In this document: piece after piece, positions 22,801-35,274 of the stretch
Position numbering within the stretch: the stretch's first letter is position 1
How the letters are laid out: every line of letters begins with the position of its first letter
NCBI GenBank assembly: GCA_020746995.1
Contig: JAGPXD010000007.1
Span: 1,178,001 to 1,242,000, forward strand
Direction of reading: 5' to 3'
DNA: 64,000 nucleotides
Origin: Plectosphaerella cucumerina
Lineage: Eukaryota; Ascomycota; Sordariomycetes; Glomerellales; Plectosphaerellaceae
The notes under the pieces: generated by a model
The model's input: only the letters and a program-made list of their open reading frames with translations
What the model was told of the DNA's origin: nothing
Databases searched by the model: none
Translations under genes and position numbers: made by a program

Positions 22801-22991
22801 CTTACGGCATGGACCAGGGGATGGGTCCGATCGGGGACGTCGTTACGTACGAGAACCCCATCGATCTTGGCTCCCTAGGGTTGACAAACGACATGATGCC
22901 GCAGTGGCTGGATTACTTGCCCAGCGATGTCCTGGGCATGTTCGAGAGCGGTGGCGGCACCATGAACGAGGAGGGAGGGGGCGGCGGATGA
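19811..22991 (+). CDS. Zn2Cys6 transcription factor with fungal_trans domain
   Basis: Two exons: 19811-19896 and 19994-22991, joined over a 97-nt intron (GTAGGC...CCACAG) that splits the codon before Cys30; 1027 residues. The N-terminus MSTAPPPKPIRF leads into a basic SKRRRINAA stretch and a perfect cluster: C30-X2-C33-X6-C40-X6-C47-X2-C50-X6-C57. The middle (around residues 290-500) carries the PF04082-type fungal-specific regulatory domain, seen as a FFAHLGCNYPFL segment, then YLGLAIRMAVDLGLQ and the ERMNTFWAVFVLDRV helix. The C-terminal 300 residues are Ser/Pro/Gln/Gly-rich and disordered, as in activation regions. The long frame itself has no usable ATG before the cluster, which supports the first exon. 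The target genes are not evident. Confidence 0.9.
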
Positions 22992-23850
22992 TACCCTTGT
23001 GGAGGAGGCTGTTGGATTTAGGACACTGGATCTATGTTGCGTTATGTAAGGTCAAGGAGATGTTGGCAGGCGTTTGGATGTAAGACCGTAGCGGCATGGA
23101 TCTGGCGATGCTCTCGTAATTGAAAGATTTGACTTGGATGGCACTCCCGCGACTCGTAATGCAGCGCTGCGATACTGTTTTCGAGTCGCCGACGGCTTCC
23201 CCGGACCGCAGAAATGGACCGCCGTCCGGAGAAGGCCGGGGTCTCTAGAAATCTCGAAACGCAACTCACCGCGTTGGCGTCAGTGGAACTTGTTTGCCGG
23301 CCAACCAAATGCCCCACATGGGGCCGGGCGGCAGCACCAAGTGGATCGTCACGTTATCTAATCGCGGACGGAAACCCGGTCCTCGCTGGAATTTTTCAGG
23401 CAAGGCAGGGAGCCAAGAAGGGGGCCCTGACGCAATTGGATTACCCGAGTATTCCCGACGCGGCCAATCTCGTTGCGCGGCTGCACAGGCCAGGGGCGCG
23501 CCGGCCAGTCAATTGCTTTTCTGGCCATTTTTTTGCCCGTGCAGCGGGAGGCTGGCTGGCCTGCGCCCAGGGATGCAACCTGAGGTACCCGCCCCCCTGG
23601 CACCCGGCGCCCCGGCCGGGAAACCAGGACAGCGAGACTGGCCCGAGGCGGACGGGCGAAACCTCCAGCGAGCGACGGGGAAAAAAAAGCCTCTCGCATT
23701 TTTAATCCCCCCCTTCCCTCCCTACATCCTCCTCCCCAATCCCATCCACCCCCAATCCACCAACTTCACGATCCGGTCGCGTCGTGTCCTCCCCCTCTCC
23801 CCTCAATCCTTTCTAATCGGTTCGATTCGAAAGTCGCACATCCCTTCACA
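22992..23850. other. promoter region of the phosphate carrier gene
   Basis: No coding sequence was recognised. The last 150 bp before the ATG are strongly pyrimidine-rich (C/T tracts), typical of highly expressed fungal genes. Confidence 0.5.
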
Positions 23851-25000
23851 ATGGCCTCCGCTCAGTCTCCCGTCGACGCCATCGTCGAGAAGGCCGCCGC
23901 CGCCACGCCGGCTCCCGCCCGCTCCGGCCTCGACCTGTACTCCCGTTTCGCCCTGGCCGGTGCCCTCGGCTGCTCCATCACCCACGGTGCTCTGACTCCC
24001 GTCGATGTGTACGTTTTTCCCGGCGGTTTCTGGCGGCGAATCGCGACAAACAGCTGACTGACCCTCAAACAGCGTCAAGACCCGCATCCAGCTCGACCCT
24101 GCCACCTACAACCGTGGCATGATCGGCGGCTTCAAGCAGGTCATCCAGAACGAGGGCGCCGGTGCTCTCCTGACCGGTTTCGGCCCCACGGCCGCCGGCT
24201 ACTTCCTCCAGGGCTCCCTGAAGTTCGGTGGATACGAGTTCTTCAAGCAGCAGAGCATCAACCTGCTCGGCCTCGAGACCGCCTCCAACAACCGCGCCGC
24301 CGTCTACCTCGCCTCGTCCGCTGCCGCCGAGTTCTTCGCCGACATCGCCCTGTGCCCCCTTGAGGCCACCCGTATCCGTCTCGTCTCCGAGCCCACCTAC
24401 GCCAACGGCCTCGTCGGCGGCTTCACCAAGATCCTGAAGAACGAGGGTGTCGGTGCCCTGTACGCCGGATTCGGACCCATCTGCTTCAAGCAGTAAGTTG
24501 AACATCGCCTCTTTGAGCAAGAAAGTACGAGTACTGACTCCACCCCAAGGATCCCCTACACCATGGCCAAGTTCGTTGTCTACGAGAAGGCCGCCGAGGC
24601 CATCTACTCCTTCTACCCCAAGAAGGACATGACCTCTGGCCAGCAGACCCTCTCCAACCTCGGTGCCGGTCTCATCGCCGGTCTCGCCGCCGCCGTCGTC
24701 TCCCAGCCTGCCGACACCATGCTCTCCAAGATCAACAAGACCAAGGGCCTGCCCGGTGAGGGCACCACCTCCCGCCTGATCAAGATCGCCAAGGAGCTCG
24801 GCGTCCGCGGCTCCTTCGCCGGTCTTCCCGCCCGTCTCTTCATGGTCGGCACCCTGACCGCCGGCCAGTTCGCCATCTACGGTATGTTTTCCACCCAACT
24901 TTGATCTCAACACCACCAGTAGCACAAAACTGACCCCTAAACAGGCGACCTTAAGGCCGCTCTTGGCGCGACCGGCGGCGTGGAGATCGCTGCCAAGTAA
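23851..25000 (+). CDS. mir1: mitochondrial phosphate carrier
   Basis: Four exons: 23851-24008, 24073-24492, 24550-24881 and 24945-25000; 321 residues. It belongs to the mitochondrial carrier family and imports inorganic phosphate across the inner membrane for ATP synthesis. Three carrier repeats are visible, each with its PX[DE]XX[KR]X[KR]-like signature: TPVDVVKTRIQ, CPLEATRIRL and QPADTMLSKI. Extended identity to the Mir1/PIC type is clear in segments such as ADIALCPLEATRIRLVS, GLVGGF and SFAGLPARLFMVGTL. The N-terminal region is short, as in yeast Mir1. Heavy C-ending codon bias and the pyrimidine-rich leader fit high expression. The start context (CACAATGGCC) is strong. All splice junctions close the frame. 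Confidence 0.96.
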
Positions 25001-25837
25001 GCTCTGAAAAGTGTTTACTTGTGAGGCTGTACAAAGGGGTCGAGGGGCGAAGAAGAAAGAGTCCGAATGGTGTTGTTTTGGTGTGTGGAGCATGTACCAC
25101 GGGGATTTCACGAGGAGGCGCGCACCGGGACCCACTAATGACCCATTCGTCCGCGGCGCTCCCTCTCCTCTCAGAAATCCCCTTCCCCTCAGCGATACCC
25201 CCCTATTCCCGTCTTCATCTCGGGCGTCGGGACCTTCGCGTCGGGGACTCGCCCTCGCGCATCATCAGGGAATCAGGGGATACACAAGAGAGGTCACCGG
25301 GGTGGACCGGTCTCCCTCTTCCCCTGTTTTCTCCTCCCTCCCTCCTACTCAACCACACCCACACGCCTGTTTTCAAAGTTTTTTTGCCTGGTTTGCCTAC
25401 TCATAGACGATAGAGCACGCACCCGACGAGACAAAGAGGACGAAACGGCTGTTTACCCGCCGCTAGAAGGGGGGTTGTACAATAGTCGAATCGACAAATA
25501 TCCGTCATGCCGATCTTTCCTTCATGACTGTGCTTTGGTGACATGACATAGGATCCAGACTCATCCCATATTCTCGCTGTGTTCACCCTGGGCTCTCTGA
25601 GAGAGCCAGAGTCTCTTGCTCTGACTCTGGGTCTAGCAGTCGTTTGTCAAATTGACCTTGGAATGCGTCCTAAGTGGGAGACATCAGCCTCCATGAGCTG
25701 TCAACCATCGGACCCTTGTTGGCGGTAGGTCGATGATGGAAGACGTTGGACGAGCTAGGTGATGATCCAGCCGCGGTCTTGTAGTCGAGTCCTTCGCCAG
25801 AGAATATTACAAATATATTACAGTCAAGCCTAGCCAT
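25001..25837. other. convergent 3' flanks
   Basis: This lies between the stop of the phosphate carrier gene (+) and the stop of the lipoate ligase gene (-). No gene was recognised; it likely contains both 3' UTRs. Confidence 0.5.
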
Positions 25838-27210
25838 CTACTCATGGGCAACATCGCCATTAGTTCCCAGCATGTGATTAAGCCACGTGCCAACGCGCGT
25901 GGCATGCAATCCATCGAGCTGAGTGTTTGAAAGCGCCTCGCTCCAGTCCTGGATATCGTAGATCTTGGCGTCATGAAGCGTATCAAGCGTCACCGATGCG
26001 CTGCTCGACGAATGTTGCACGGAGAGCTTCTGTATCACGCCGTGTCGGGCGTCGAGTCTCAGTTGAATCTGCAATTCGGTCAGTTGGTCGAAGACACGAG
26101 GTGTTCAGCAATCTCACCTGGGCTGGGAGCGGTGGTCTCGGCCGGTTGTCCTCCTCGGTGGGATGTGTGGACATTGTGAAGAGCGGTGTCTGCCCGTAAA
26201 TCCAGTCTCTCGACTACGCATTTGGTCAGCATTGTTCGTCACTCTCAGACACTTCAGACACGTACCCGCAGTTCCGTCAGCCCCTTGGCAATCGTTTCAA
26301 GGCCCGCCTCTTCGTCGCCAACTGTTGTCTGAATGTCGAAGTCGCCGTACATCTTCCCAAACTCATCAACGACAGCCTGCTCAAAGTCGCCATTCGTAAC
26401 ACCGACGTTACGCACTGGCGACCGCACGCTGTCGACGCCGCGACCCTTGATAAAAGGCTCCGCTGGCGACCGCAGCAGCTTTCCCAGTGTCTTGAGGTTC
26501 GGCGACGACAGCAGACATGTGCCGTGATGCAGCGACCGCAGCCGCGTGAGCTTGTAGGCGGACCCGGAAACCTTGAACGTCGAGAGCTGGCCGTCCTTCT
26601 GCGGTGGCGGGGCGTTGGCTCGGCACGACGGCGGTTCGGGCGGCTTCTCCGAGGGCGTGAGGCTCTCCGTCGGAACGTCAACGACAATGTCGTGCCGGCA
26701 GTTGACCCTGGCGCCGCCGACGCCCAGCGACTGCAGCGCGCGGACGATCATCTCGGCGTGCTTGTCGCGGTCAAAGGCAGATGGCGGGCAGATGACGCTG
26801 AAGTTCATATTGCCCTCGTCGTGGAAGACGGTGCCGCCGCCGGACCGCCGCCGGACGAGCTCCACGCCCCCGTCAAAGCTCGACGGGGAGGTTTCGTGCT
26901 GCCGGCCGCCTGACCTCTTGGCGAGCGAATTGAGGAGGGGCAGGTTGACCTCAAGCCATGGGTTCTGGTTGCGGCCGATGACGACGCAGGGACGATTCGT
27001 ATACAGAAATAGCACGGTCGAGTCCGACGGCGTCTTCTGGAGGAGGTGGTGTTCGATGGAGAGGTTGAGGTAGGGGTCTCGCGACCGCGAGACGTAGACC
27101 TGGGTCTTGGCCGAGGCGGATGAGGCCGAGGCGAGGCCGGAGAGAGCCCGGGCGTAGGCGGGGAGCGCCCGCGAGGGGATGGCCCGGCTGGTGCGGGTAA
27201 GCAGCAGCAT
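25838..27210 (-). CDS. mitochondrial lipoate-protein ligase A
   Basis: Three exons: 27210-26266, 26213-26118 and 26068-25838, with introns of 52 and 49 nt; 423 residues. It attaches lipoate (or lipoyl groups) to the E2/H subunits of mitochondrial dehydrogenases, and corresponds to the yeast Aim22/Lip3 type. The N-terminus (MLLLTRTSRAIPSRALPAYA) is an arginine-rich mitochondrial presequence. Family motifs are present: RRRSGGGTVFHDEGN at about 120-134 and the KVSGSAYK motif with the adenylate-binding lysine at about 213. The second exon supplies SRDWIYGQTP, a conserved C-terminal motif, which fixes the acceptor site. An insert of about 30 proline-rich residues sits before the KVSGS motif. An upstream in-frame ATG at 27327 would add 39 residues without a better targeting signal. 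Confidence 0.93.
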
Positions 27211-27732
27211 CTGTCGTCGTGGATGAGGACTGAAGTGAGAGAGGGTCTCATCTGCCGTGAAGGACGGGAGTCTGGGGCAGCGCACGTTCCCGTCGTTCTT
27301 ATCGATTGCTGAGTCATCTAGAGGCATCGTCAACAACAATTCTCGCCGACAGCGCCAACGATCCCAACATTTCAATCGGCACGGGTTTCGATCAACCAAC
27401 GCAACAGACCAGCTGAGGACAATGAAAGTATCAGCTATGAGAACGTTAGTTCTATTGGATATGCCCGAATGGACCGCCGAAGTCTAGCAATGTCATGCTG
27501 GTATACGCTGCTCCTGCTCCACCTGCTATCTTCTTCCCTGACTCTGTGAGTCTTTTGACTCAATGTCCACCCCAATATGTCGACGTCGAAGCCACCGATG
27601 ACATCTCTTCCAGTGTTTCCCACAGAGGAGGTGCTTTGGATGCCTGGGCAATACCGGGCGGAGGTCGTTTGGCCACAAGCCTGCGAGTGTTCAAGTCAGC
27701 ACACGGCAGGAAACCAGGACTCTCGAGCAATC
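27211..27732. other. promoter region of the lipoate ligase gene
   Basis: This is non-coding sequence between the lipoate ligase start and the stop of the upstream hypothetical gene on the same strand. No feature was recognised. Confidence 0.45.
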
Positions 27733-28407
27733 TTACTTGGGAGACGACGAGCCCATCATCGAGGCAGGGAGAAAGTCCTCATCATCCTCAAATCCCACTC
27801 CAGGAGGTGTGCTCTCGCGGTCTCGAGCCCTAGGTGTGCAGAGGCGCTTGTTGGCAGAGGAGAGGGGCTTCGGATCGTGGTTGGAAGCGTTGTCGCTAGG
27901 CCCCCAGATAGCCTCGGGCATGAGGATTGGGTGGGCGTTTATCTGGTGCCATTGGCGAGAATTCTTGTAGCCGGCCGGGAGAGGGAACTCGTTCGTCTGG
28001 TGGCCGATGGTCTTGTAGCTGGGTGTCGGGGAATTGGGAGTGAAGGCTGTGGCCATTGGGTCGAGGAACGTCGACTTGGACGAGTTCTCAGCAGATGTCG
28101 AGTATTCATACTCTGTTGGGGGCGTCTGCGGCAACGCAAGTGGCGACGAGAAGTCGTCGCGCGACGCGATACGGTTGGAGGAGTGTCGGTCGCTGTCAAA
28201 ATCGGAGTCTAGGGGACTGGAGTATGTAATCTCCAGGGCCTCCGACTGGTTGTATCCTTGCATTTGACGTTGCGCGGCTGGTGTTTTGGGCAGAAGGCCT
28301 GGTGGAGGTTGTCGGCGGTCGCGACTGTCTCTGGCTTGGGGTAGCTGATCCCAAGGCCTGGTCCGCGACCGCAGATCAATTGTTCTCGAGTGTGAATATC
28401 GATGCAT
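27733..28407 (-). CDS. hypothetical disordered protein
   Basis: A single exon of 224 residues from ATG 28407 (MHRYSHSRTIDLRSRTRPW). It is rich in Ser, Pro, Thr, Asp and Arg, and looks disordered throughout, with several SP/TP sites (for example TPNSPTPSYK and STPPGVGFEDDEDF). There is no signal peptide, membrane segment or domain. The stop is followed by the promoter of the lipoate ligase gene on the same strand. The overlapping + strand frame (27577-28212) is less protein-like. It could be a small regulatory or lineage-specific protein; no function is proposed. Confidence 0.55.
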   Translation of the reverse strand: MHRYSHSRTIDLRSRTRPWDQLPQARDSRDRRQPPPGLLPKTPAAQRQMQGYNQSEALEITYSSPLDSDFDSDRHSSNRIASRDDFSSPLALPQTPPTEYEYSTSAENSSKSTFLDPMATAFTPNSPTPSYKTIGHQTNEFPLPAGYKNSRQWHQINAHPILMPEAIWGPSDNASNHDPKPLSSANKRLCTPRARDRESTPPGVGFEDDEDFLPASMMGSSSPK

Positions 28408-31400
28408 TACGCATACGTTGTAAAACTCTGATGGAGGTATTGATAATGCGATCGATAGTGAATGGAGGGTGTTTGGTGTTGTTGTTGTGTTGGTGGTGGG
28501 CTGGCGGTGGTGGTTACGAGATGAGAAGGTGGTCAAAGGAAGATTCAAGTTACAAGATGGGCTCGGGTAGGAGTTTGGAAGAAGAAGGGTCCATCCGGCG
28601 ATAGGATCGTTATCGGAGTGTTAAGTTTGCGACGTGAGGCGGGCTTCTGATGCGATGGGAAGCCACGGTCAAGTTGACACCGGCAATTGGACGTGTCGTG
28701 TCGCCTCCGTTGTGGCTGCCAGCCGTGGCGTCAATGGGGAGGATCAGCTGTCGGGTACGAAAGATAGTTTGCTCAGATGCTCAGACTGCAGATAATTATT
28801 CATTTGTACGATGTGCTGTTAGATTGGGGATCGAACGAGGTGGTGAATAGCTAGGAAACCGAAATCGGGAGACAGGAAACGGAAAACGGGATGCGATCAC
28901 GCCCCTCTCGTCGCATGTCGGTTTTGGAACCTGGGTGGCTTTTGCTTTGAAGCACCAACCTAAAGTCCCACTGGATGAGATTCTTTTACGAAATCTTCCT
29001 CTGTTCAAGGGACCAACTCACAAGACGTCGTCCTTGGAAGCTCGACCTGTGTCCAGTAGCCCAGCGCCCTTGCCTGAAAGCCACTTTTCACTCGCTCGCG
29101 ACCAAGGACTGAGGCCCTTACACTTGAAAGAAGTTGTGTTTGTATCTCGAGAAAAAAAGGTCACAGATTGATTGTTATGAGTCGATGTCCATGTCTTTGC
29201 CATTGAACACACTACTTTGTTTTCCCTACTGGGCTCGGCTTGCATGACCTACCTGTCCCTGACAATGAGGTACATTGAATCATGAGAATAGTCCCAAGCA
29301 CATTTGGGTACTACCACAGATTTTCAGAAAGATGAACTGTGACCAGGGGAATCAGAAAGAGTCGTTGGAATGCTGCAAATCTCAGAGATACAGACATAAC
29401 GTGACGTTACCTGTCAGTCCATGTCATGAGTAGCTACCTCATCCATTGGCCTCAGCATCATGTAGGAAACAGGTAAAACCCCAAGTAAGCTTTTTGCCGT
29501 ACTGTTTAGTTGAATGATGGGCACCAAGGATACCCATAATGCGTATGCTACTCTGCCCGGACCTAGGCAAATGGAGACAACATGCACTGACTATGATTTT
29601 AGAGTCTTCCTAGTCACATGCAGTAGCTTCGGTTGATAAAGCTGGAAACACGCAGGATGCAATTTGAGACTGCAGCACATGGCCCAGGTACATGTTCACA
29701 TCTTGTTGGATGATCTGGGAAAGAATCGGTGTTGATGGCGGGGTATTTGATGATCGATGTCGGCAATGCAACCACGGAAAACCAACCCCAACGGGTAGTC
29801 TAGCAACATATTAGAAGCCAATATTGAAATGAAGCACGTCGGAGAATCTGATGCTCCCATTCAAGTAACATGGACCATCAACTCCGCCCCTGGGATCTCG
29901 ACAAAGTCCATTGATACCTCCATGACAGGGCTTCCCCTCTCTTCTTGCCTTTCGGACGGCACGTCGGAGCCGAGCAATATCAGGCTCAAACCCATGCTCA
30001 ACCCCCAATCTTACCATCTCCCATCACCGATCCGCAGTGACGGCCTGCGAGCCCCTGACACACCAAGACAATTCCGCCGAGTCGGCCGAACTCATCACAT
30101 CCGTCCGCGTGCGGACCTCCCGCCGCAACCCTCCCTCGAAAGCGCCACAGGGACCAAGACTTCTGGAACCGTTCCGCGCCGAGCGGGGTGGTGGCCGCAA
30201 ACACGACCGTACTGGCGCGGCACAGTCGAGACGCAACAAGCGCGGAGACCCCCATCCGCGCCCTGCACCTGACCGTGGCTGGGGTAGGCAGCTCTGCCAG
30301 GTTCGGCACGGCATTCCAACAGTGAGGCTGCATGATGGATTCCTGCAAAGACACCCTGGCTGCGGGGTCATCGTACCACTGGGGAATATGGAGTGCATCA
30401 GGCACCCGGCTGGCAAAACACCTCAAGCAGGTAAGAGATTCGACCTTGCTTGCGGCATACGCGGATGATATTAGGCGATCATTAATAATCGTTGGGTAAT
30501 CAGCCGCCTGGAGGATTTCAGGATGAAGAACCTCCGTTGCTGCGTGAGAGATCATGCATGTAGTCGGCCTTTCTTTCGACCACCCACCCACACAGTCAGA
30601 AAATGCTCGCCCGGTCACCAAAGTTCCCCTGGCGGTGATGTGCTTGTTGAGAAGTATGTACTCTGTCGAGACGAACGGGGTGGAAGGGAGAGGACGGCGG
30701 CAGAGTCCCGCGGTTGATCACATCCCTTTTCAGCCGGCAGCGGACTCGTCAAGCCCCCGAGCATCCCTGCTGACATGCCGCTGCAGCTGCATGTCTTCCA
30801 AGTTCCCGCCACGCGCATATCGAGATGCCAACCTCGTGCCTAGCATGCCTCGGCCCCTGGTCTTGGCTTGGGGTACGTCCGTCGTCTGCCGCGCGAGGGG
30901 AGTGCTGCCGAGCTCCGGCCGGTTTGCTGTGCATGGAGCTCGTGTTCCCCACGGTCAACGACGATCGATGATCGCTTTCGTCCACACGTCGCCATTGTCG
31001 TCGAACTTCGACGACGGGACGGGCGTCGCCTACTTTTATGTTGCAAGCGCACCGTTGAATCGTGGGGGATGACGCAGACCTAAGAGATCGGAAACCCCTT
31101 TGTTCAGCCAGCCCAGCGATCTATTCTCATCTCGCGCCAACTCGAATATGGCCTTAGACCCTCAGGCTGGACGTCGTCCGTCGCGAACGGCGCGGCGGTT
31201 GGGACGCCCGCGCTAAGCGCGAACCGGGCTCGCCGGTGTCTCTCGACGGCCCGTGATAACGGCATCCCCGTCGTAAACTACTAACCAGCCCGTTGCTCCA
31301 AAAGGGGAACGCCGAATGCGAGTGCGCATTCTCAAAATCCAGCTGCCCTTGCTAAGCTGGCCATGACGCACCCCGCGAGGACCTCCCCGCGAATCATTCG

Positions 31401-31932
31401 GCGCGAAAGGGGCATGGCGCTCCCGTTCGAATCGTGGAGGGGCCGCAAGGGGCCCCTTCCCGTCCGCCCTACACTTGTCACCCTTGCGGCGTTGGGCTCG
31501 ACCAGCGATCAGCCACCTGTCATCTGGGCGGGCTAATATCGATGCTCCCGCAATGTCGCCGGAAGCCAGCTCCTATTCCTGGATTGGGAAGGTTGTCTCT
31601 TGTCCGAACCCCCACGGAGTAGTCGATGTAACATGTCCTTGGACGGCGCAGGGAGGCTCGCTCTCCGTCGACAGCATCACCAAAGGGGCATGCTGACGAC
31701 AGAGCAACACGAGGAGGTAGGGTAGTTGGAGATGAAGCTTGTGATGCCAGAGCATCTGGACATTTAAGGGCTTCAGTTTGTCCCTAAATCCAGCTCGATC
31801 TCTTCATCCATCACACACCTTTCACACATCAGACCACAAGCAAGCATCCGGCATCACCACATTCCGAAGCCACCGCCACGATCTTGCCCCTTTTCTATTC
31901 CCATACATCCTTCACACATACCCCTCTCTGCC
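28408..31932. other. 3.5-kb gene-poor stretch
   Basis: No gene could be supported. The part at 28900-29800 is AT-richer with only short frames. At 29800-31100 overlapping frames of 100-200 codons exist on both strands, but none has a domain or consistent composition. The last part is the promoter and 5' UTR of the TmpB-like gene, ending in a C/T/A-rich leader with repeated CACA and CATC motifs. Confidence 0.45.
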
Positions 31933-34900
31933 ATGTCGGGGACTTTCACCAACATCTCCCTCGAGGAGACCCTCTCCTCCTCAGCCTTCAGCCTCGGCCC
32001 TCGGGCTCAAGTCCCCTTCCAGACCGTCACAGCAGCCTTCTTCCATCATGTCCAGACACACCCCGACGTCATCGCGGCTCGCGACCTCTCGGTTCAACCG
32101 CCACGGGAGATGACCTATGGCGAGCTTGCCAAGCGCGCAGCCACCCTCTCACACAAGCTCCGGCAGTTGGGCGTCGGCCCAGGCTGCCGGGTGCCGCTGG
32201 TGGTGAAGAGGGGCGCCGACATGCTGGTCGGCATCGTGTCGATCCTCATATGCGGAGCACAGTACGTCCCGCTGGACGGCGGCGTTGTCCCAGACTCGAC
32301 GCTGCGGTTCGTCCTGGAGCAGACTGGCGGAAGCACCGTCCTGGTCCTGCGGTCCACCCAGCACCGCCTCGTCGGCTCCAGCGTACAGAACGTTGTGGCC
32401 ATCGATGACATCTCCGCCGAGGAGGAGATGTACGAGAAGTACACCGCTCCTCAGGATCTGGCGACCCCAGATGGCGGCTGCTATGTCATCTACACCTCTG
32501 GTAAGTAGTCTGCTGCAGTGCTGCTCTCCTCCCCTTCATGTCTGACCCGATACAGGAACGACGGGAACCCCCAAGGGTGTCGACGTCACGCACAAGAACG
32601 TCACTAACCTGATCTGCCTCGGCCCTGGAAACCTGGGCATCACCACTGGCAGCAGGGTCGGCCAGATCCTCAACATCAGCTTCGACATGGGTATGTGTCT
32701 CCCGCCCCTGAACTCCTCCCACATATTGATACTGTGCAGCCGCATGGGAAATGCTTGGATGCCTCTGCAACGGCGGCACACTCATCCTCCGCGGGTCCGA
32801 CTGGCGACAGGCGCTTGCGCAGGTACGGGCTGCTTCCCCCCCTGATGATCGTGACCCCCACTGACGCGGAGCCGCAGATGGACGTCCTGATCTGCACACC
32901 CAGCATTCTGGCAAAATACGACCCCAAGGAGTTCCCGAGCATCCGGACTGTGGCTACCGCCGGGGAGCCGAGCTCGCAGAGGTGGGTGTGCTCGTCTACA
33001 AGGCCGAGGCGCCGATCAGATCACTGACGCATCATAGGCTGGCCGACACGTGGGCTTCGCATGGCCGGTATTACAACTGCTGCGGCCCGACGGAGACAAC
33101 CATTGTCAACACGATGCATCTGCACGTCCCTGGTGAGCCCCTCTCCATTGGCAAGCCGACGCCCAACAACAATGTCTACCTCCTGGACGATGAGGGCAGG
33201 CAGGTGGCGATTGGCGAGACGGGTGTGATGTGGGCGGGCGGTCTCGGCGTCACGGCTGGGTATGTCGGACTGCCGGAGAAGACGGCCGAGAAGTACAAGG
33301 TCGATCCGTTCCTGCAGGATGGGTGAGTGCATGTGTCTTCCAGGGGCTTGGGGTCGGGTACTAACAGATGCAGGTCCATGATGTACAACACTGGCGATCT
33401 CTGCCGATGGCGCGAGGACGGCAACGTCGACATTCTCGGCCGCTGCGATGACCAGATCAAGATCAAGGTGAGTTATCTCAGGCAGAAAGGGAGATAAGGG
33501 TGGGAACTGACCGAAACCCACCCAGGGCTTCCGCGTCGAGCTCGACGGCGTCACTTCCTCGATGAACTCGTGCGCCGAGGTGGATCGCGCAGCTGCCCTT
33601 CTCATCGAGGGCGAGATCCACGGCTTCATCGCGCCGCAAACCTGCAACCTCGAGGTTCTTCGGGAGCACGTCCGCGGCAAGCAGCCGTACTACGCCATCC
33701 CGACGCAATTTCACTTCCTCGACTCTCTCCCTCTCACGGCCAACGGCAAGATCGACAAGAAGGCACTCAAGGCTCTTGCCGCCGCACCTGTTGAGACCGT
33801 CGTCCCGATTGTCGACGTCCTGAAGAAGCAGACTCTGCCCACTGTCCACCAGAACCTGCTCTCGACATCGGTGCTCAGCATGACCGAAGTCGCCTCCTCT
33901 TCCTCTTCCAGTGTCACCGCTGCAGACGAGAAGATGGATCTCGAGGCCGCCGTGCCCGAGAAGACGCTCGGCCAACCGTACCGTGGCCTCTGGTACAGGG
34001 TCCTCATCGTCTACCGCCTCCTTCTCACCGTCGTCGGACTCTTCAACATCGGTGCCGCTCTGGTGCTCATCTTTGCCGGCTTCAAGAGGGAATGGCTCGG
34101 CATCATTACCGCCATCAACCTCACCACGGCCGTTCTCGTCCGCCAGGAGCTCGTCATCAACTCGCTGTACACCATCACCTGCAACGTCCCGCGCTCCTGG
34201 CCTCTTTGGATCCGCAAGCGCTGCGGCCACATCTACCACCTCGGCGGCGTGCACTCGGGCGCTGCCGTCTTCGCGGGCCTCTGGCTCTTCGGCACCAACA
34301 TCGCCGATGAGGTGTGCATGTTCACCGACAAGTGCCACAACTGGGGCTACCAGTCGCTCGCCTCGAGGGTCGTCTCGTGGATGCTATCTCACATGTTCGT
34401 CCTCATGTTCGTCCTCGCTTGGCCCTCGATCCGCAAGAGGCACCACGACATGTTCGAGAAGACGCATCGCTTTGCCGGCTGGACGATGCTGGGTCTCTTC
34501 TGGGTGCAGACCGTTCTGGCTCTCAACGACAGCAAGCCTTCGAGCATGACTCTCGGCGGTGCTTGCGTCCGCTCGCCTGCTTTCTGGCTGCTCGCCGTCG
34601 CTACTCTGAGCATCGCCTCGTCCTGGATGTTCCTGCGCAAGGTCCCCGTCGAGGCCGAGGTCCTTTCCGACCACGCAGTGCGTCTGCACTTTGACTACAC
34701 TGTTCCTGTCAACGGATCCTTCACTCGCATCTCTCACCAGCCTCTTCTCGAGTGGCACTCGTTCGCTACGATCCCCGCACCCGAGGCGGTCAACGGCCGG
34801 AAGAAGGGATACTCCCTCGTCGTGTCCAACGCAGGCGACTGGACTCGTTCGTGCATCAACAACCCACCCACGAGCATGTGGGTGCGCGGCCTGCCGACCT

Positions 34901-35274
34901 GCGGTGTGATGCGCATCGCGACCCTCTTCAACCGCGTCGTCCTCATCGCCACGGGCTCGGGCATCGGTCCGGTGCTTGGCCACATCCAGGACCAGGGCGC
35001 GTGCGCGACTCAGCTCATCTGGTCGACTTCGCGGCCCGAGGAGACGTTCGGCGAGGGACTCTGTGCGACTATCAGGGACAAGGTGCCCGGCGCGGTCATC
35101 CACGACACCAAGAAGATGGGCAGGCCTGACCTGGTCAAGATGGGGTACAACATGGCGAAGCAGTTTGATGCCGAGGCTGTGATCATTATCGCCAACGAGA
35201 AGATTACGAAGAAGGTCGTCTACGGGCTGGAGACTAGGGGAGTGAGCGCGTTCGGCGCCATCTGGGACAGCTGA
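31933..35274 (+). CDS. tmpB: TmpB-like NRPS-type adenylation domain fused to membrane flavoprotein
   Basis: Seven exons: 31933-32500, 32556-32690, 32740-32822, 32878-32981, 33038-33322, 33374-33467 and 33526-35274; 1005 residues. Residues 1-505 form an NRPS-type adenylation domain with core motifs A2 (GAQYVPLDG), A3 (YTSGTTGTPKG, about 187), A5 (CCGPTE), A7 (YNTGDLCRW), A8 (GRCDDQIKIKGFR) and A10 with its lysine (LTANGKIDKKAL, 493-504). No LGG-S carrier site follows. From about 580 come five to six membrane helices with several histidines, then a flavin/NAD(P)-binding reductase region with LIATGSGIGP at 896-905 and a conserved-looking C-terminus GAIWDS. This architecture is that of Aspergillus nidulans TmpB, the larger homologue of TmpA, needed for extracellular signalling in conidiation. 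The substrate is unknown. A PDR exporter follows on the same strand. Confidence 0.88.

Noticed and set aside
24065..25135. 356-codon antisense frame over the phosphate carrier gene
   Set aside because: It is the shadow of a strongly biased coding sequence; the + strand protein is unmistakable.
27577..28212. 211-codon + strand frame opposite the disordered hypothetical gene
   Set aside because: The - strand frame has a more protein-like composition and clearer ends; the + frame has no motif.
29811..31072. Several 130-207 codon frames on both strands
   Set aside because: Overlapping, low-complexity, several without ATG starts, no recognisable motifs.
31160..31340. Possible structured RNA upstream of the TmpB-like gene
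   Set aside because: GC-rich inverted segments exist, but no tRNA, 5S or snRNA signature could be folded.
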